Positions 46,985-58,840 of a stretch of DNA of 64,000 nucleotides are shown piece after piece. Source of the stretch: Hsuehochloa calcarea (lineage: Eukaryota; Streptophyta; Magnoliopsida; Poales; Poaceae); NCBI GenBank assembly GCA_036346395.1, contig CM070611.1:23384473-23448472 (forward strand), given 5' to 3'. The notes below the pieces were generated by a model. The model saw only the letters and a list, made by a program, of their open reading frames with translations. It had not been told where the DNA came from and made no database searches. The stretch's first letter is position 1; the number at the start of each line of letters is the position of its first letter. A program made the position numbers and the translations under genes.

Positions 46985-49900
46985 AGGTTTGCATCGAGCC
47001 ATACCGACCGTAGTAACCCAAGTTGGTCGCCTTTAGGATATTTTAGAAAACTTTATTTTCAAAGTATCAAATGATTTTTGAAAGCTTAAGGAATTCTCGA
47101 TTTTATTCCTTACCTATCTTAGCTTTCTCCTCTCATCTCACTCTAATTTGAGTTTTGAAAATTGTTTACCTCTTCTTCCTTCAAAGATAGTGTTATCGAT
47201 TAAATGGGTTTTGGGAACCACCGAGTTTGGCAAATTGAAGTGCTTAGGGTTTTGAAGTTTCGGATCAAGATTTCGACTAGAGGCTTGATGCGAATCGACA
47301 ACCGCTTCAATTTCCAGCAAAGAGCTCAATGGTTTCGATAGGACCACCGAGCTTGGCAAATTGAAGTGTGCCGATTTTGAAGTTTCTAGAATGGAAGACT
47401 TCGACCGAGCTTGATGCAAAATCACTACAAAGAACCTCAATTTCCTGACAAAGAGCTCGATGGTTTCTAATGGGTGGAAAATGAGAGGATAATCAACTAA
47501 AACTTGTGGGGTTAAAAAGGGGTAAGATGTGATACTAGTTAGCTAAGTATCTAACACTATTTTCGTTGACTAAACATTGCTCTTTAGGGGTAATAGATCT
47601 TACCTACTATTCTGAATTTTTATCTTCTCAAGCAATTACTCTCATTCAATACGGTTGGTTGCATTGGGAAGTTGAGCTTGGTTTGGTGATTCCTTCTCGT
47701 TGTTGGAGTCTTTTTATAAGCTTGTTTGTTGACCCACTTGCTGTTTTTGGCTTTCGGTTAGGGTGATATTCCATTCCCCTAGTCGTTAGCTTTTCGCTTT
47801 CTTTTGGCTTTAAATCTTTGAGTCTAGTTTTAACCAAAGTTTCTTGTAACAGGATGGCCGGACGCACTCGTAGCGGCCAAGGCTGATCCACCGTCCGGAC
47901 GAGGATCTTCCTCCTCCTCCGACCATGGCCGAGGTCCTTCTTCGGATCGAGCGCAACCGCAGAGGATGAGGGTTCTTCCGACGCCATCGCGCGCAACACT
48001 TCCGCCTTACGGTGCTTCGTGATCCGGGCAAGGAGTGGTCATCACCGCTGGGGACTTGCGGAGTTTCTTCGCACTCACCCCACGCTCTCCGTGTCCGAGG
48101 ACTCGCTGACGCAGACGATTGGCTTCGTCGTTGAGCGCAAGCCGATAGCGCAGCGCCAGAGCACGAGAAGGCGCTGGTTGCATCGCACCACCGGAGGGTG
48201 CAGCTTTGTCTTGGTGGGAGAGCTTTCGCCATGCACTGACGGCCACACCGTCACTTGGGAGGAGTTCCAGATCGCCTTCCGCCGCCTCATATTCCTTCCG
48301 CTTGATGAAGTCAAGAAGAAGGAATTCTTGTCGCCGAGCAAGGGCGCCATTCAATCACGGAGTATCTTTACGAGTTCAACCATTTGGCTCGTTATGCTCG
48401 GAGGAGGTGGCCACCGATGAGGCCAAGCAAGAGAAGTTCAAGGATGGTTTGTCCGAGGAGCCGCAGGACAAGCTATCCATCGCTGACTTTCCGATTTCCG
48501 TGCCTTGGTAGACAAGGCCATCGCTGCCGAAAGCACGCGGGAGAGCACTTGTGGATTCCCGCAGCGCAAGTGGGAGGCCCACAAGTCAGTATGAGCCGCC
48601 TCTTTCCGCTCGTGTTGGGCGGTCTCGGGGTCCCGCCCTCCGCCTTCAAGACTTCGAGGCCGTCAAGACTGTTCTTCGCTTCTTCGCAGCCGTGCCTCCA
48701 ATCACGCACTGCGAAGTCACCAGAGGCCTCCGCGACACCGCGGATGTCACCGCTTCTTCGCAACAACAAGGGGCATTATGCGAACCAATGCCCCAAGAAG
48801 ATAGAGCGCCCTCGCCCTAATGGAGGACGCGGGCGAGGTGGTTCTTCTCAGACTCAAGATAGTCCCTACTACCCAAGGCGTGGGTAGTGGTGGCGTCAAC
48901 CTCATCTCAGCAGAGGAGGCACAGAGGCACCCGACGCCGTGTTGGGTACACTTTACTCTCATTCGCTCTTCGCTTTGTTTGATTCAGAGCATCTCATTCT
49001 TTTGTTTCGAGTCTTTTGCTGCTATTAGTGAGCTCCCTTTACTCCATTGTTGGTCCCATTGCTCATTCGCCTCCCGGTTCGGAGTTGAGGGTCAATCTGA
49101 GTGTAGGGATGTCCCAATTGAGATCGAGGGAGTAAGATTCTTGCGAATCTTATCCTCCTCCATTCAGCAAGTCTAGATGTAATTCTTGGTATGGATTGGT
49201 TGTCTCAAAGATAAGGGACAAATCGATTGCGCCAAGAAGTGTGTCTCTATCTAGTCCTTCCGTGAGCGTGTTCGCTTTAGTCGCTAGGTCCGCATCTTTT
49301 CGCGCTTGAAGCGAAGCCCGCTCTAGATATTAGTGAAGTCCCCACGATTCGTGACTTCATTGATGTCTTTCCCAAGCTCTTCCAGGATGCCACCAGCTCG
49401 AGACCTCGAGTTTGTCATTGAGTTGGTTCCCTGCAGATCGCCTCGATTTCAAAGAGGCATTATCGGATGCCACCAAACGAGTTGGTGGAGTTGAAGAAGC
49501 AAATCGAATGAGCTGCAAGAAAAGGTTTCATTCGCCTAGCTCATCTCCGTGGGTTGTCCAAATCTTCGTAAAGAAGAAGGACAATACTTTACGATGTGCG
49601 TGGATTACCGTCCGCTTAATGAAGTAACGTAAAGAACAAGTATCCATTGCCCCGCATTGATGATCTCTTTGATCAATTAACTGGAGCTCGAGTATTCTCC
49701 CAGATTGATTTGAGAGTGGGTTTCACCAAGTTCGAATACGACCCAAGGATATTCCAAAGACGGCTTTCTACTCGCTACGGCTTGTATGAGTACACCGTCA
49801 TGTCATTTGGCTTAACCAATGCTCCCGCTTTGTTCATGAACCTCATGAATTCGGTATTCATGGAGTATTTGGATAAGTTTGTCGTGGTCTTCATCGATGA

Positions 49901-52199
49901 TATTCTTATCTATTCTAAGAACGATGAGGAACATGATGAGCATCCGAGGCTCGTGTTAGGCAAGCTTCGTGAGCACCACCGTATGCAAAGTTCATGAAGT
50001 GCGCTGCTCGTTGAAGGAAGTGGCCTTCCGGGTCATGTTCTTTCAAAGAGGCGAGCCGCTGATCCTAGCAAGATCGCCGATGTTCTTTCTGGTGTCACCT
50101 ACTTGATGGCGGCGCGGAGTTTTCTCGCTTAGCCGATATTATCGCCGCTTTATCGAGAACTTCTCCAAGATCGCGGCCCGGCGACGGAGTTGCTCAAGAA
50201 GGACAAGAAGTTCTTGTGGTCCGATGCTTGTGAGGAAAGCTTCCAAGTACTCAAGAAGCGCTTGACCACCGCTCCCGCCCTCGTTCTTCCCGATATTCAT
50301 CGGTTTCGATATCTTTGCGATGCTTCTCGCCGAGGACTCGCTTGTGTCCTTATGCAAGAAGGCAAGGTAGTGGCCTATGCATCAAGGCAATTGAGGCCTC
50401 ATGAACTCAACTATCCTACCCATGACTTGGAATTGGTCCGCTGTGATTCATGCGCTTAAGATTTGGCGACATTACCTAATCGGAATCGCTATGAAGTGTA
50501 TTCGGATCACAAAAGCCTAAAGTATTTGTTCACCCAACCGATCTGAACCTCGGCAAAAGAGATGGTTGGAGTTGGTCAAAGATTATGACATGGGTATTCA
50601 CTACCATCCGCAAGGCTAATGTCGCTGCCGATGCGCCGATCGCAGCGCGCATTGCAATGCCTTGTTGCTCCAGGGATGTCAACCCACCCTTCGAGGAATT
50701 TCGCCTCAACTTAGGTTTGGTTGAGCGTGGTTCCTCACGCCTTGGTTGTGCAACCAACCTTGGTAGATCGGATTAAGGTCGCCAAAGAATCGGATGCCGG
50801 AATAAGCCGCATCAAGGAAAATGTCAAGAACTAACACCAAGTGCTTCTCCGAGGATGAGCATGGTGTTGTAAGGTTCGGCAACGCTTTGTGGTTCCAAAG
50901 GACATGGAATCTGCTGATTTGATTCTCCGCGAGGCCCATGATTCGCTTTTGTCTATCCATCCCGGCCACAAAGATGTATCAAGATCTCCGCCGAGATTTT
51001 GGTGGACCCGAATGAAGAGGGAGATTGCGGTTCGTTGTCGAGTGCGACATGTGTCGTCGTGTCAAGGCCGAGCATCGGCCCAAAGAAGCTTGCTTCACCT
51101 TTGCCTATTCCGAATGGAAGTGGGATTCGATCGGGATGGACTTTATCACCGGCCCGCCTGCGCCACCAAAGGGAATGATGCTATCCGGTAATTATTGATC
51201 GATTAACCAAAGTGGCACATTTTCTTCCGCCAAGACCAAGCTTCGTGTCGATCGCCTAGCCGAGCTCTACGCCTCTGTGATTGTAAGCTTGCATGGTGTA
51301 CCAAAGACGATCATTTCGACCGTGGTTCACTATTTACCTCCGCTTTGGCATGGTCCGCAAGAAGCTATGGGCACTCGCCTTTCTTTCGCTGAAGATATCA
51401 TCCTCAAACCGATGGCCGACCGAAAGAGTCAACCAAGTGTTGGAAGACATGCTCGTGCTTGTGTTCTCTCCTATGGAAAGAATTGGGAGAAATGCTTACC
51501 ATTTGCCGAAGTTTTCCTACAACAACAGCTTTCGTGCCGCCTCGGATGTCACCTTCGAGGCCTTATACGGAGAAAGTGCGTAACCCCGTTGAATTGGTCG
51601 GAGACGGCGAAAGACCTTTCTTTGGCCCGACTCGATCAATGAGGCCGAGAGTCAAGTCCAAATTTATTCGTGATCGCTTGCGCCGCTCAATCCAGCAAAA
51701 GAGCTATGCGGATCGCCGCCGCCGTGAGTTGAGCTTTGAGCCCAATGATTTTGTTTATCTCAAAGTCTCTCCTTTGAAGGGCCATCGGCTTTGCCGTCCA
51801 AGGGCAAGTTAGCTCCTCGATATGTCGGTCCTTACCGTGTTATCGAGAAGAAAGGGGTCTGTTGCCTATAAGTTGGAATTGCCAGCTGCACTCGAAGGGG
51901 TACATGATGTTTTCCATGTGTCCCAACTAAAGAAGTGTCTCCGTGTTCCAACTGAGGAAGCTCCGTTGGAAACCCTCGATGTCCAAGGGGATTTGACCTA
52001 TCGCGAGCGCCCTGTTCGCATACTCGATGAGGCTGAACGGAGGACGAGGAATAAAACCATCGATTCCTCAAAGTTCGCTGGTCAAACCATTCTCAAGATG
52101 AGGCTACTTGGGAAAGGGAAGATCGCCTCCCGGCACTATCCATCTTTCTTTATCAGTGAGCCAAATCTCTGACGAGATTTTTGTAAGGGGGGGAGGTTT
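46985..52199 (+). pseudogene. E3 gag-pol, full length but frameshifted
   Basis: Gag begins near 47853 (MAGRTRSGQG). The capsid part includes TWEEFQIAFRRL near 48256. The CCHC knuckle at 48750-48795 is disrupted, with both first Cys codons altered; copy 2 keeps them. The protease DSGAS motif near 48982 is broken by one base. The RT (49647-49997) has MPRIDDLFDQLTGARVFSQI, TRYGLYEYTVMSFGLTNAP and VVFIDDILIYSKNDEEHD. RNase H (50190-50459) has RGLACVLMQEGKVVAYASRQ, then HELNYPTHDLEL. The integrase (50889-51640) has HDSLLSIHP, FITGP and LSFEPNDFVYLKV. The C-terminal part has GVHDVFHVSQLKKCLRVP, then VRILDEAERRTRNKT. The polypurine tract TAAGGGGGGGAGG ends at about 52196. Role if active: a Tekay chromovirus polyprotein. 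Confidence 0.9.
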
Positions 52200-55100
52200 T
52201 GTAACATCCCAAATATGGGTTTGTGTTTCAAATGTAAGAAAATCAGAAGAAATTAAAACTTTTCTTGCATCTTGAAGACTTGGCTATTTTGGTAATTCTT
52301 TTCAAAAGAATTATGGAAAATCCAATTTAAATTCTCTTTTGACTCTAATCAAAAACCCTCCTTGGCAAAGGTCTTTTGCCAAACCCTTGGAAATCTTTTT
52401 CCTGAGTTCTTGGGAGGCTTGGCAACACCTCTGAATTATCTCATGATTTTTAGAAATTATTTGATAATTTTTGGAGGCAAGTCAAACTGGTCAAACCCTA
52501 TTTTCCTCTCTTCTGGAATTTCTGGAGAATATTTCAGTGCATGAAAATCTCTGAAAATTTTATGGAAGGTTCCTCCTGCTGTCAGCAAGCTCCAGTTAAA
52601 ATTTCATAAATTTTGGAGTTTGTTTGCTACCTCAAATAATTCCTCCAAAAATCAGATGTCTAAAATTCAAATTCTAGCTGGTTTGCACTGCTCCTGTTCG
52701 AACCACCTGGGCTCGAGCCATCGGACTCGGTCCAGTCAACTAATCGCACCGCCGTGGTCGATCGGGTGTGGTGTCGTGAGCCGTTGGATCAAGATCGAAC
52801 GGCCCTCGACCGCTTGAACGATGGAATCGTTTAATCCACCGATCCAACTCACCGCTGATCAACATCGAACGGTCTTCACCGCTTGAACGACGGAACCGCT
52901 GTAATCCATTCGATCTAACTCGCCTTTCGATTTCCATCCGACGATCGACGAGTCGCTCCTTCCTCCGTCACACAGCGTGAGCAGAATCATGGCGTCATGC
53001 AGAGGAGAAAAGCCGCAGCTGTCGGTCCCAATCCACGGCCGCTTTTAAACGGCTATCTCGCGCGCATTTAATGCCCGTCGTGCTCCTCCTCGACGCCCAC
53101 TCTCCAACCGCTCCGTCGCCTCTCGCGCTAAATGGCCAGTTGACCGAAGCGGGATATCGCTTTGCTCTCGCCATGCCCGCTATTTAAGCTCCTTTGCTTC
53201 TCCCTTAGCTTCCTTTAGCAACTCCGCAGCTCTAGCTAACACTCACAAGCTCACTGGAGCCACGATTCTCGGAAGCTCTCTACGCCATTGACGGCTTTGG
53301 AGCTTGGTGAAGCCTGGTGCAATGGGGTTTTCTTCCTCAGTCTTTGCTCCTCTCGCTCTCCTCTACTCATCGACGCTAACCTCACTCAATTCGGTTCAAT
53401 TTGTCCAGGACGAGCCAATTCGGATTTCCCCTTTCGCCGAAATCGCCATTCTTCTTCGCCCGAGCGCCTTCGACTCTTCTCTGCATCCTTTGCGCCTGTA
53501 ACCCTCTTTAGTCCCTAGTGGCTCGGCACCACTCCTTGGACCGCAATGAGCCGCTTGCATTTTTCGTTTCGTCACTTTGCGGTCACCTCGGTTCTCTCCG
53601 CTTGCTGCTGCTTCTGACCACCTCACCAACGCCATTGGTACCCTTAGGTGCGCAATGATGTTTGGGACCCATTTTGAGCACTTGCTCGCACCGCCGCGCC
53701 GCGAGCCGCCGGCGGCGAGCCGTTTTTCCCCGCCGCTTTTGCCGACGAAAACAGACGATGGTTTGAACGTGAGTCGATGCGAACCGCCGATCCTTAGATC
53801 TACGCCCACGCTCGCGTGGAAAATTTGAATTGCCGCGCGTCTCGGCCTGTGGACCGTTGGATCTAAGATCAATGGTCCCGATCGAAGCCGGAGCATTGAT
53901 CCTAGATCCACGGCCGCGGCGCTGCGTGAACGCTCGGACCGCCGAACGCCCCATCCTCGTGGACCGTTGGATCCGATCCAACGGCGACGACAGTTGTCCC
54001 GGACGCCAAGCGCTCGACTAACGTGGTCGTGGACCGCTGGATCTTGATCCAACGGTTAACCACTGTGGTTTCACGGCGGCAAGCACCGCGTTGCTCCGTG
54101 AACGCGACCGTCGGATCCAAGATCGACGCCTCGCTCGCCACGCCATTTCTAAATTCGATTTTTCCAAGAGATTTATTTATCAACCTAAAAATGTGATAAC
54201 TTGTAAAATGCATAACTAATTCATTTCAAATCCTTTTCGGTGATTCAAATTTTGTTGGTTATGTTTTTAACTAGACTTTAATTTAAAATGTTTCCAAACT
54301 CAGTATAGCTCCAGAAATTTTTACTAATGAATAGTAGCATTTTGATTTATAAAAGCCGAGCAAAATTGTTTTGGTCATATCTTTGGCATTAAGAATCCAA
54401 ATCAATTGGTTCTTGTTGCTAAATTCTTTATAAATCATCATCTTGCTACTGTAAAGTTTTTGAAATTTTTGGAAAATGTTTACTGTTGGGTCTTTGCGCT
54501 TTATTCGTTTTATCGGCTGCTTTTTGCTTTCTCGTTAGGATCCAAGAGCACGTTGATAATCTTGTTGATCCACAAGAAGACCTTGACCCACAAAGAAGGT
54601 GCAAGATATTTGATCATAAATGTCCCATTACTTTCAAAGTCTAATATCTTGTTTACAAATTATATGTATGCATTGCTTTTGTGTCCAATTATTTTTGCCT
54701 GCTTAGAGGTAGCTATTCCTAATGCATTGTTGCCATTAAAATGTTATCCCGCCACAACCATAAGTTATTATCATCGCCGTGAATTAGAGCCCTGATTTAA
54801 TTATGCTCTTTACTGCCTTTGCGATGTCATGCCTAGAAATGCTTAGCTACCTAGAGAATTGGGCTATATCGACTTAGTCGATGACCTTGATCACACAAAT
54901 CATTTTGTTTATTTTGGTTCAGCACCTTATGCTTTTGTTTGTAAAACCGAAAATGAGACAAAATGATTTGACTTGGGCACAATGGCATGTTGGTGTGATT
55001 GTTGGGTGTGACAAGGAAAGGTGCCTGTGTCCCTAAGGACCGAAAATGTTGCTTGCGCCATTGATCCAAGCACTTTTGCGCACTAACCACATGAGGGTTA

Positions 55101-56290
55101 TATGGGACCCTCTTGACCTAGTACTTTGGCGTGGGTTATCTCCGAGTCGCAGGAGGGGTTGTGTGTGTGGTGTGAAACATGATATGTGTTCCGGTGTTCT
55201 TGTGTTGGTGTGCGGTGGTGGAGATTCCGTAGGCTCTCCACCTCGAGGAGCGTCGTAGTTGTCCAAGGCTTTACCCGAAGGGTAGTTGACCAAGGCTTTA
55301 CGATGACTCAGACACAACGTATGGGTTTCTATCCATACGGGCGCTCGTGAATAATTCACAATATTGGAAATGTCTCAGAGGACTTAGCCGCGTCAGATAC
55401 CTAAGGAAGTGTGCTTAATAGCTTGGCAAAAAGGTGGTCTGACATGTGGGTAAGTTGGTACACCCTGCAGGGATAAAACTATTCGAATAGCCTCGTCCTA
55501 GGTTATGGACACGCTTGGGGATTTCCCGCAAGATCTAGACTTCAACAACTGCTTTTGTTTTAAAATTAAAACTTGATATGGTTGGCATGAATGGGTAATT
55601 CATGCTATTGTGGTGACTAATGGTCTAGTCACTTCCAGGACTCTTTTACTGTTGTTGATACTTGATTACTACTGTTTTTATCAAATAAAATCAGATTGCA
55701 AAATTGCTTTCAATCTATTACATTATTGCAAATAAAACTTGCTTTATGCTTAAAATTTGAGTCCTAACTCGCTCCACTTAATTAAGCTTGCATATAGTTA
55801 TTGTGTAGATCTGTTATCATTCTTATATATCTTAAGTAGTACATTCAAAGTACTCACCCGCTTTTGTCGGGTCGCTTTTGTTTGCAGAGGAAGAAGGTGA
55901 GCCCCAAGGGCCTCACTTTTGTGAGATGTGCCGTGGTTTCACGACTAGCTTGGCGGTCCTATTGGTTGCCTTGTGGGTTAAAGGCACATTGATTGGCTCT
56001 TTTGGTTTATGGCCATCTTATGGCACTTTTGCTTCACTGTTATATTTCTTTATGTATGATGTCATTTGGCCTTGGCCTCTTTGTAATAACTATCCTTTAT
56101 GTATGTCATCTTCTCGTTGTTGTTTTGCTTGGTTCTATGTGAATGAATGGAATTGATGCATGAGCTTTGTAAAGAGGTGTATATATGCACTGGGAAGTAT
56201 ACATGTCTCGAGTCTCGGATTATCTGATTTGTGATGCTAGGACCAAGTGGATGGTTAAGCATTACAAGCCTGATAAACCGGGGTCTCACA
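52200..56290 (+). repeat. E3 LTR 2 (4091 bp)
   Basis: Same ends and features as LTR 1. It is followed by an intact TGGTATCAGAGC primer site instead of a target duplication. Confidence 0.9.
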
Positions 56291-58831
56291 AGGTTTGGTA
56301 TCAGAGCCATACTGACCGTAGTAACCCAAGTTGGTCGTCTTTCTGATATTTTGGAAAACTTTATTTTCAAAGTATCAAATGATTTTGAAAGCTTAAGGAA
56401 TTCTCAGATTTTATTCCTTACCTATCTTAGCTTTCTCCTCTCATCTCACTCTAATTTGAGTTTTGAAAATTGTTTACCTCTTCTTCCTTCAAAGATAGTG
56501 TTATCGATTAAATGGGTTTTGGGAACCACTGAGTTTGGCAAATTGAAGTGCTTAGGGTTTTGAAGTTTCGGATCAAGATTTCACTAGAGGCTTGATGCGA
56601 ATCTGACACTCGCTTCAATTTCAGACACAGCGAGCTCAATGGTTTCTGATAGGACCACTGAGCTTGGCAAATTGAAGTGTGCCAGATTTTGAAGTTTCTA
56701 GAATGGAAAACTTCGACCGGGAGCTTGGATGCAAAATCACTACAGCAACCTCAATTTCCGGACAGCAGGCTCGATGGTTTCTAATGGGGTGGAAAATGAG
56801 AGGATAATCAACTAAAACTTGTGGGGTTAAAAGGGTAAGATGTGATACTAGTTAGCTAAGTATCTAACACTATTTTCGTTGACTAAATATTGCTCTTTAG
56901 GGGTAATAGATCTTACCTACTATTCTGAATTTTTATCTTCTCAAGCAATTACTCGTTCATTCAATACGGGTTGGTTGCATTGGGAAGTTGAGCTTTGGTT
57001 TGGTGATTCCTTATCGTTGTTGGAGTCTTTTATAAGCTTGTTTGCTGACCCACTTGCTGTTTTTGGCTTTCGTTAGGGTGATATTCCATTCCCTAGTCGT
57101 TAGCTTTTCGCTTTTGGCTTTAAATCTTTGATCTAGTTTTAACCAAAGTTTCTTATACAGATGGCTTGACCTTTTCATCAGCGGCCAAGGCGATCCACCG
57201 TCCGGACGAGGATCTTCCTCCTCCTCCGACCATGGCCGAGGTCCTTCTTCGATCGAGCGCAACCGTCAGAGAGGACGGAGGGTTCTTACGACGCGTCATC
57301 GCACGCAACACTCCGCCGCCCTACCGGTGCTTGGTGATCCGGCAAGGAGTGGTCATCACCGCGTGGGGACTTGCGGAGTTTCTTCGCACTCACCCCCTCC
57401 GTTCTCCGAGGACTCGACGCAGACGATTGGCTTGAGCGTTGAGCGTGCTTGGATAGCGCAGCCCGAGCACGAGAAGGCGCTGCTTGCATCGCACCACCGG
57501 AGGGTGCAGCTTTGTCTTGGTGGGAGAGCTTTCGCCATGCAAATGACGGTCACACCGCCACTTGGGAGGAGTTCCGCATCGCCTTCCGCCGCTCTCATAT
57601 TCCTTCCGCTGATGAAGTGAAGAAGAAGGAATTCTTGTTGCTCGTGCAAGGGCGTCATTCGATCCACGGAGTATCTTTACGAGTTCAACCATTTGGCTCG
57701 TTATACTCGGAGGAGGTGGCACCGATGAGGCCAAGCAAGAGAAGTTCAAGGATGGTTTGTCCGAGGAGCTGCAGGACAAGCTATCCATCGTTGACTTTCC
57801 GGTTTCCGTGCCTTGCAGACAAGGCCATCGTTGCTGAGCACGCGGGAGAGCACTTGTGGATTCCCGCAAGCGCAAGTGGGAGGCCCACAAGTCAGCGCAG
57901 GCCAGCTCTTTCCGTTCTCGTGTTGGGGCGCTCTCGGTCCCGTCCTCCGCCTTGACAGACTTCGAGGTCCGCCAAGACTGTTCTTCGCCCTTCGCAGCCG
58001 TGCCCCATCCACGCACTGCGCGAAGTCGCCAGAGGCCTCCGCGACAGCCGCGGATGTCACCTGCTTCTTCTGCAACAACAAGGGGCATTATGCGAACCAA
58101 TGCCCCAAGAAGACAGGAGCAGCCCCTCGTCCTAATGGAGGACGCGGGCCAGGAGGTGGTTCTTCTCGACTCAAGATAGTCCCTACTACCCAAGGCGTGG
58201 GTAGTGGTCGCGTCAACCTCATCTCAGCAGAGGAGGCACAGGGGAGGCACCGACGTCGTGTTGGGTACACTTTCGTTAACTCTCATTCGCTCATCGCTTT
58301 TGTTTGATTCAGAGCATCTCATTCTTTGTTTCTGAGTCTTTTGCTTGCCATTAGTGAGCTGCCCTTTACGCCATTATTGGTCCCATTGCTCATTCGCTCT
58401 CGGGTTGGAGTTGAGGGTCGAACGAGTGTAGGGATGTCCCAATTGAGATCGAGGAGTAAGATTCTTGCGAATCTTATCCTCCTCCATTCAAAGAAGTCTA
58501 GATGTGATTCTGGTATGGATTGGTTGTCTCAAAGATAAGGACAAATCGATTGCGCCAAGAAGTGTGTCTCTATCTAGTTCTTCCGTGAGGAAGGTTCGCT
58601 TTTAGCAAGCCGCTAGGTCCGCATCTTTTCGCGCTGCAAGCGAAGCCCGCTCTAGATATTAGTGAAGTCCCCACAGCTCGTGACTTCGTTGATGTCTTTC
58701 CAAGCTCTTCCGTGGATGCCACCATTCTGAGACCTCGAGTTCGCTATTGAGTTGGTTCCCCAGATCGCCTCGATTTCAAAGAGGCATTATCTGATGCCGC
58801 CAAACGAGTTGGTGGAGTTGAAGAAGCAATC
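56291..58831 (+). pseudogene. E3 second gag-protease copy, truncated
   Basis: Gag includes PPPTMAEVLLRSS near 57220, then WWESFRHANDGHTATWEEFR and IAFRRSHIPSADEVKKKEFL (about 57519-57640), the Retrotrans_gag capsid core. An intact CCHC knuckle, CFFCNNKGHYANQCPKK, lies at about 58061-58111. The protease active site near 58306 reads GATTCAGAGCATCTC, one G short of the DSGAS frame. The copy stops at about 58831, before RT, where sequence of the opposite orientation begins. It is cleaner at CAG/CTG sites than the first copy. Confidence 0.87.
56296..56307 (+). promoter_or_regulatory. E3 primer-binding site (copy 2, intact)
   Basis: TGGTATCAGAGC, six bases after LTR 2, matches the initiator tRNA-Met complement. 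In copy 1 the same place reads GCATCGAGC (46991-46999). Confidence 0.88.
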
Positions 58832-58840
58832 AAGAGCTTC
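58826..58840. other. Inverted junction between E3 and E2
   Basis: Plus-strand E3 sequence ending GTTGAAGAAGCAATC meets sequence that, read on the minus strand, is E2 pol just upstream of RT (GATGTCTTTCTGAAGCTCTT). No target duplication or LTR end lies here. About 0.5 kb of E2 (the N-terminal RT region up to NAPALF) is missing between this point and 42886. Confidence 0.75.

Larger units (their letters stand above)
42887..58831 (+). mobile_element. E3 Tekay-like Gypsy, LTR-internal-LTR-internal' arrangement
   Basis: Plus-oriented relative of E2, inserted in E2's RT after CATTG (42882-42886). Layout: LTR 42887-46984, internal 46985-52199, LTR 52200-56290, then a second partial internal region 56291-58831 that again begins with a primer-binding site and gag. 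A simple insertion should end with the second LTR plus CATTG; instead it runs into a second internal region and stops at an inverted junction. LTR-mediated unequal recombination between neighbouring copies, or an assembly error, would produce this. The two LTRs are nearly identical by eye. Confidence 0.88.

Noticed and set aside
47138..47440. Minus-strand frame in the E3 leader
   Set aside because: Antisense shadow of the leader with no domain; the equivalent region in copy 2 does not keep the frame.
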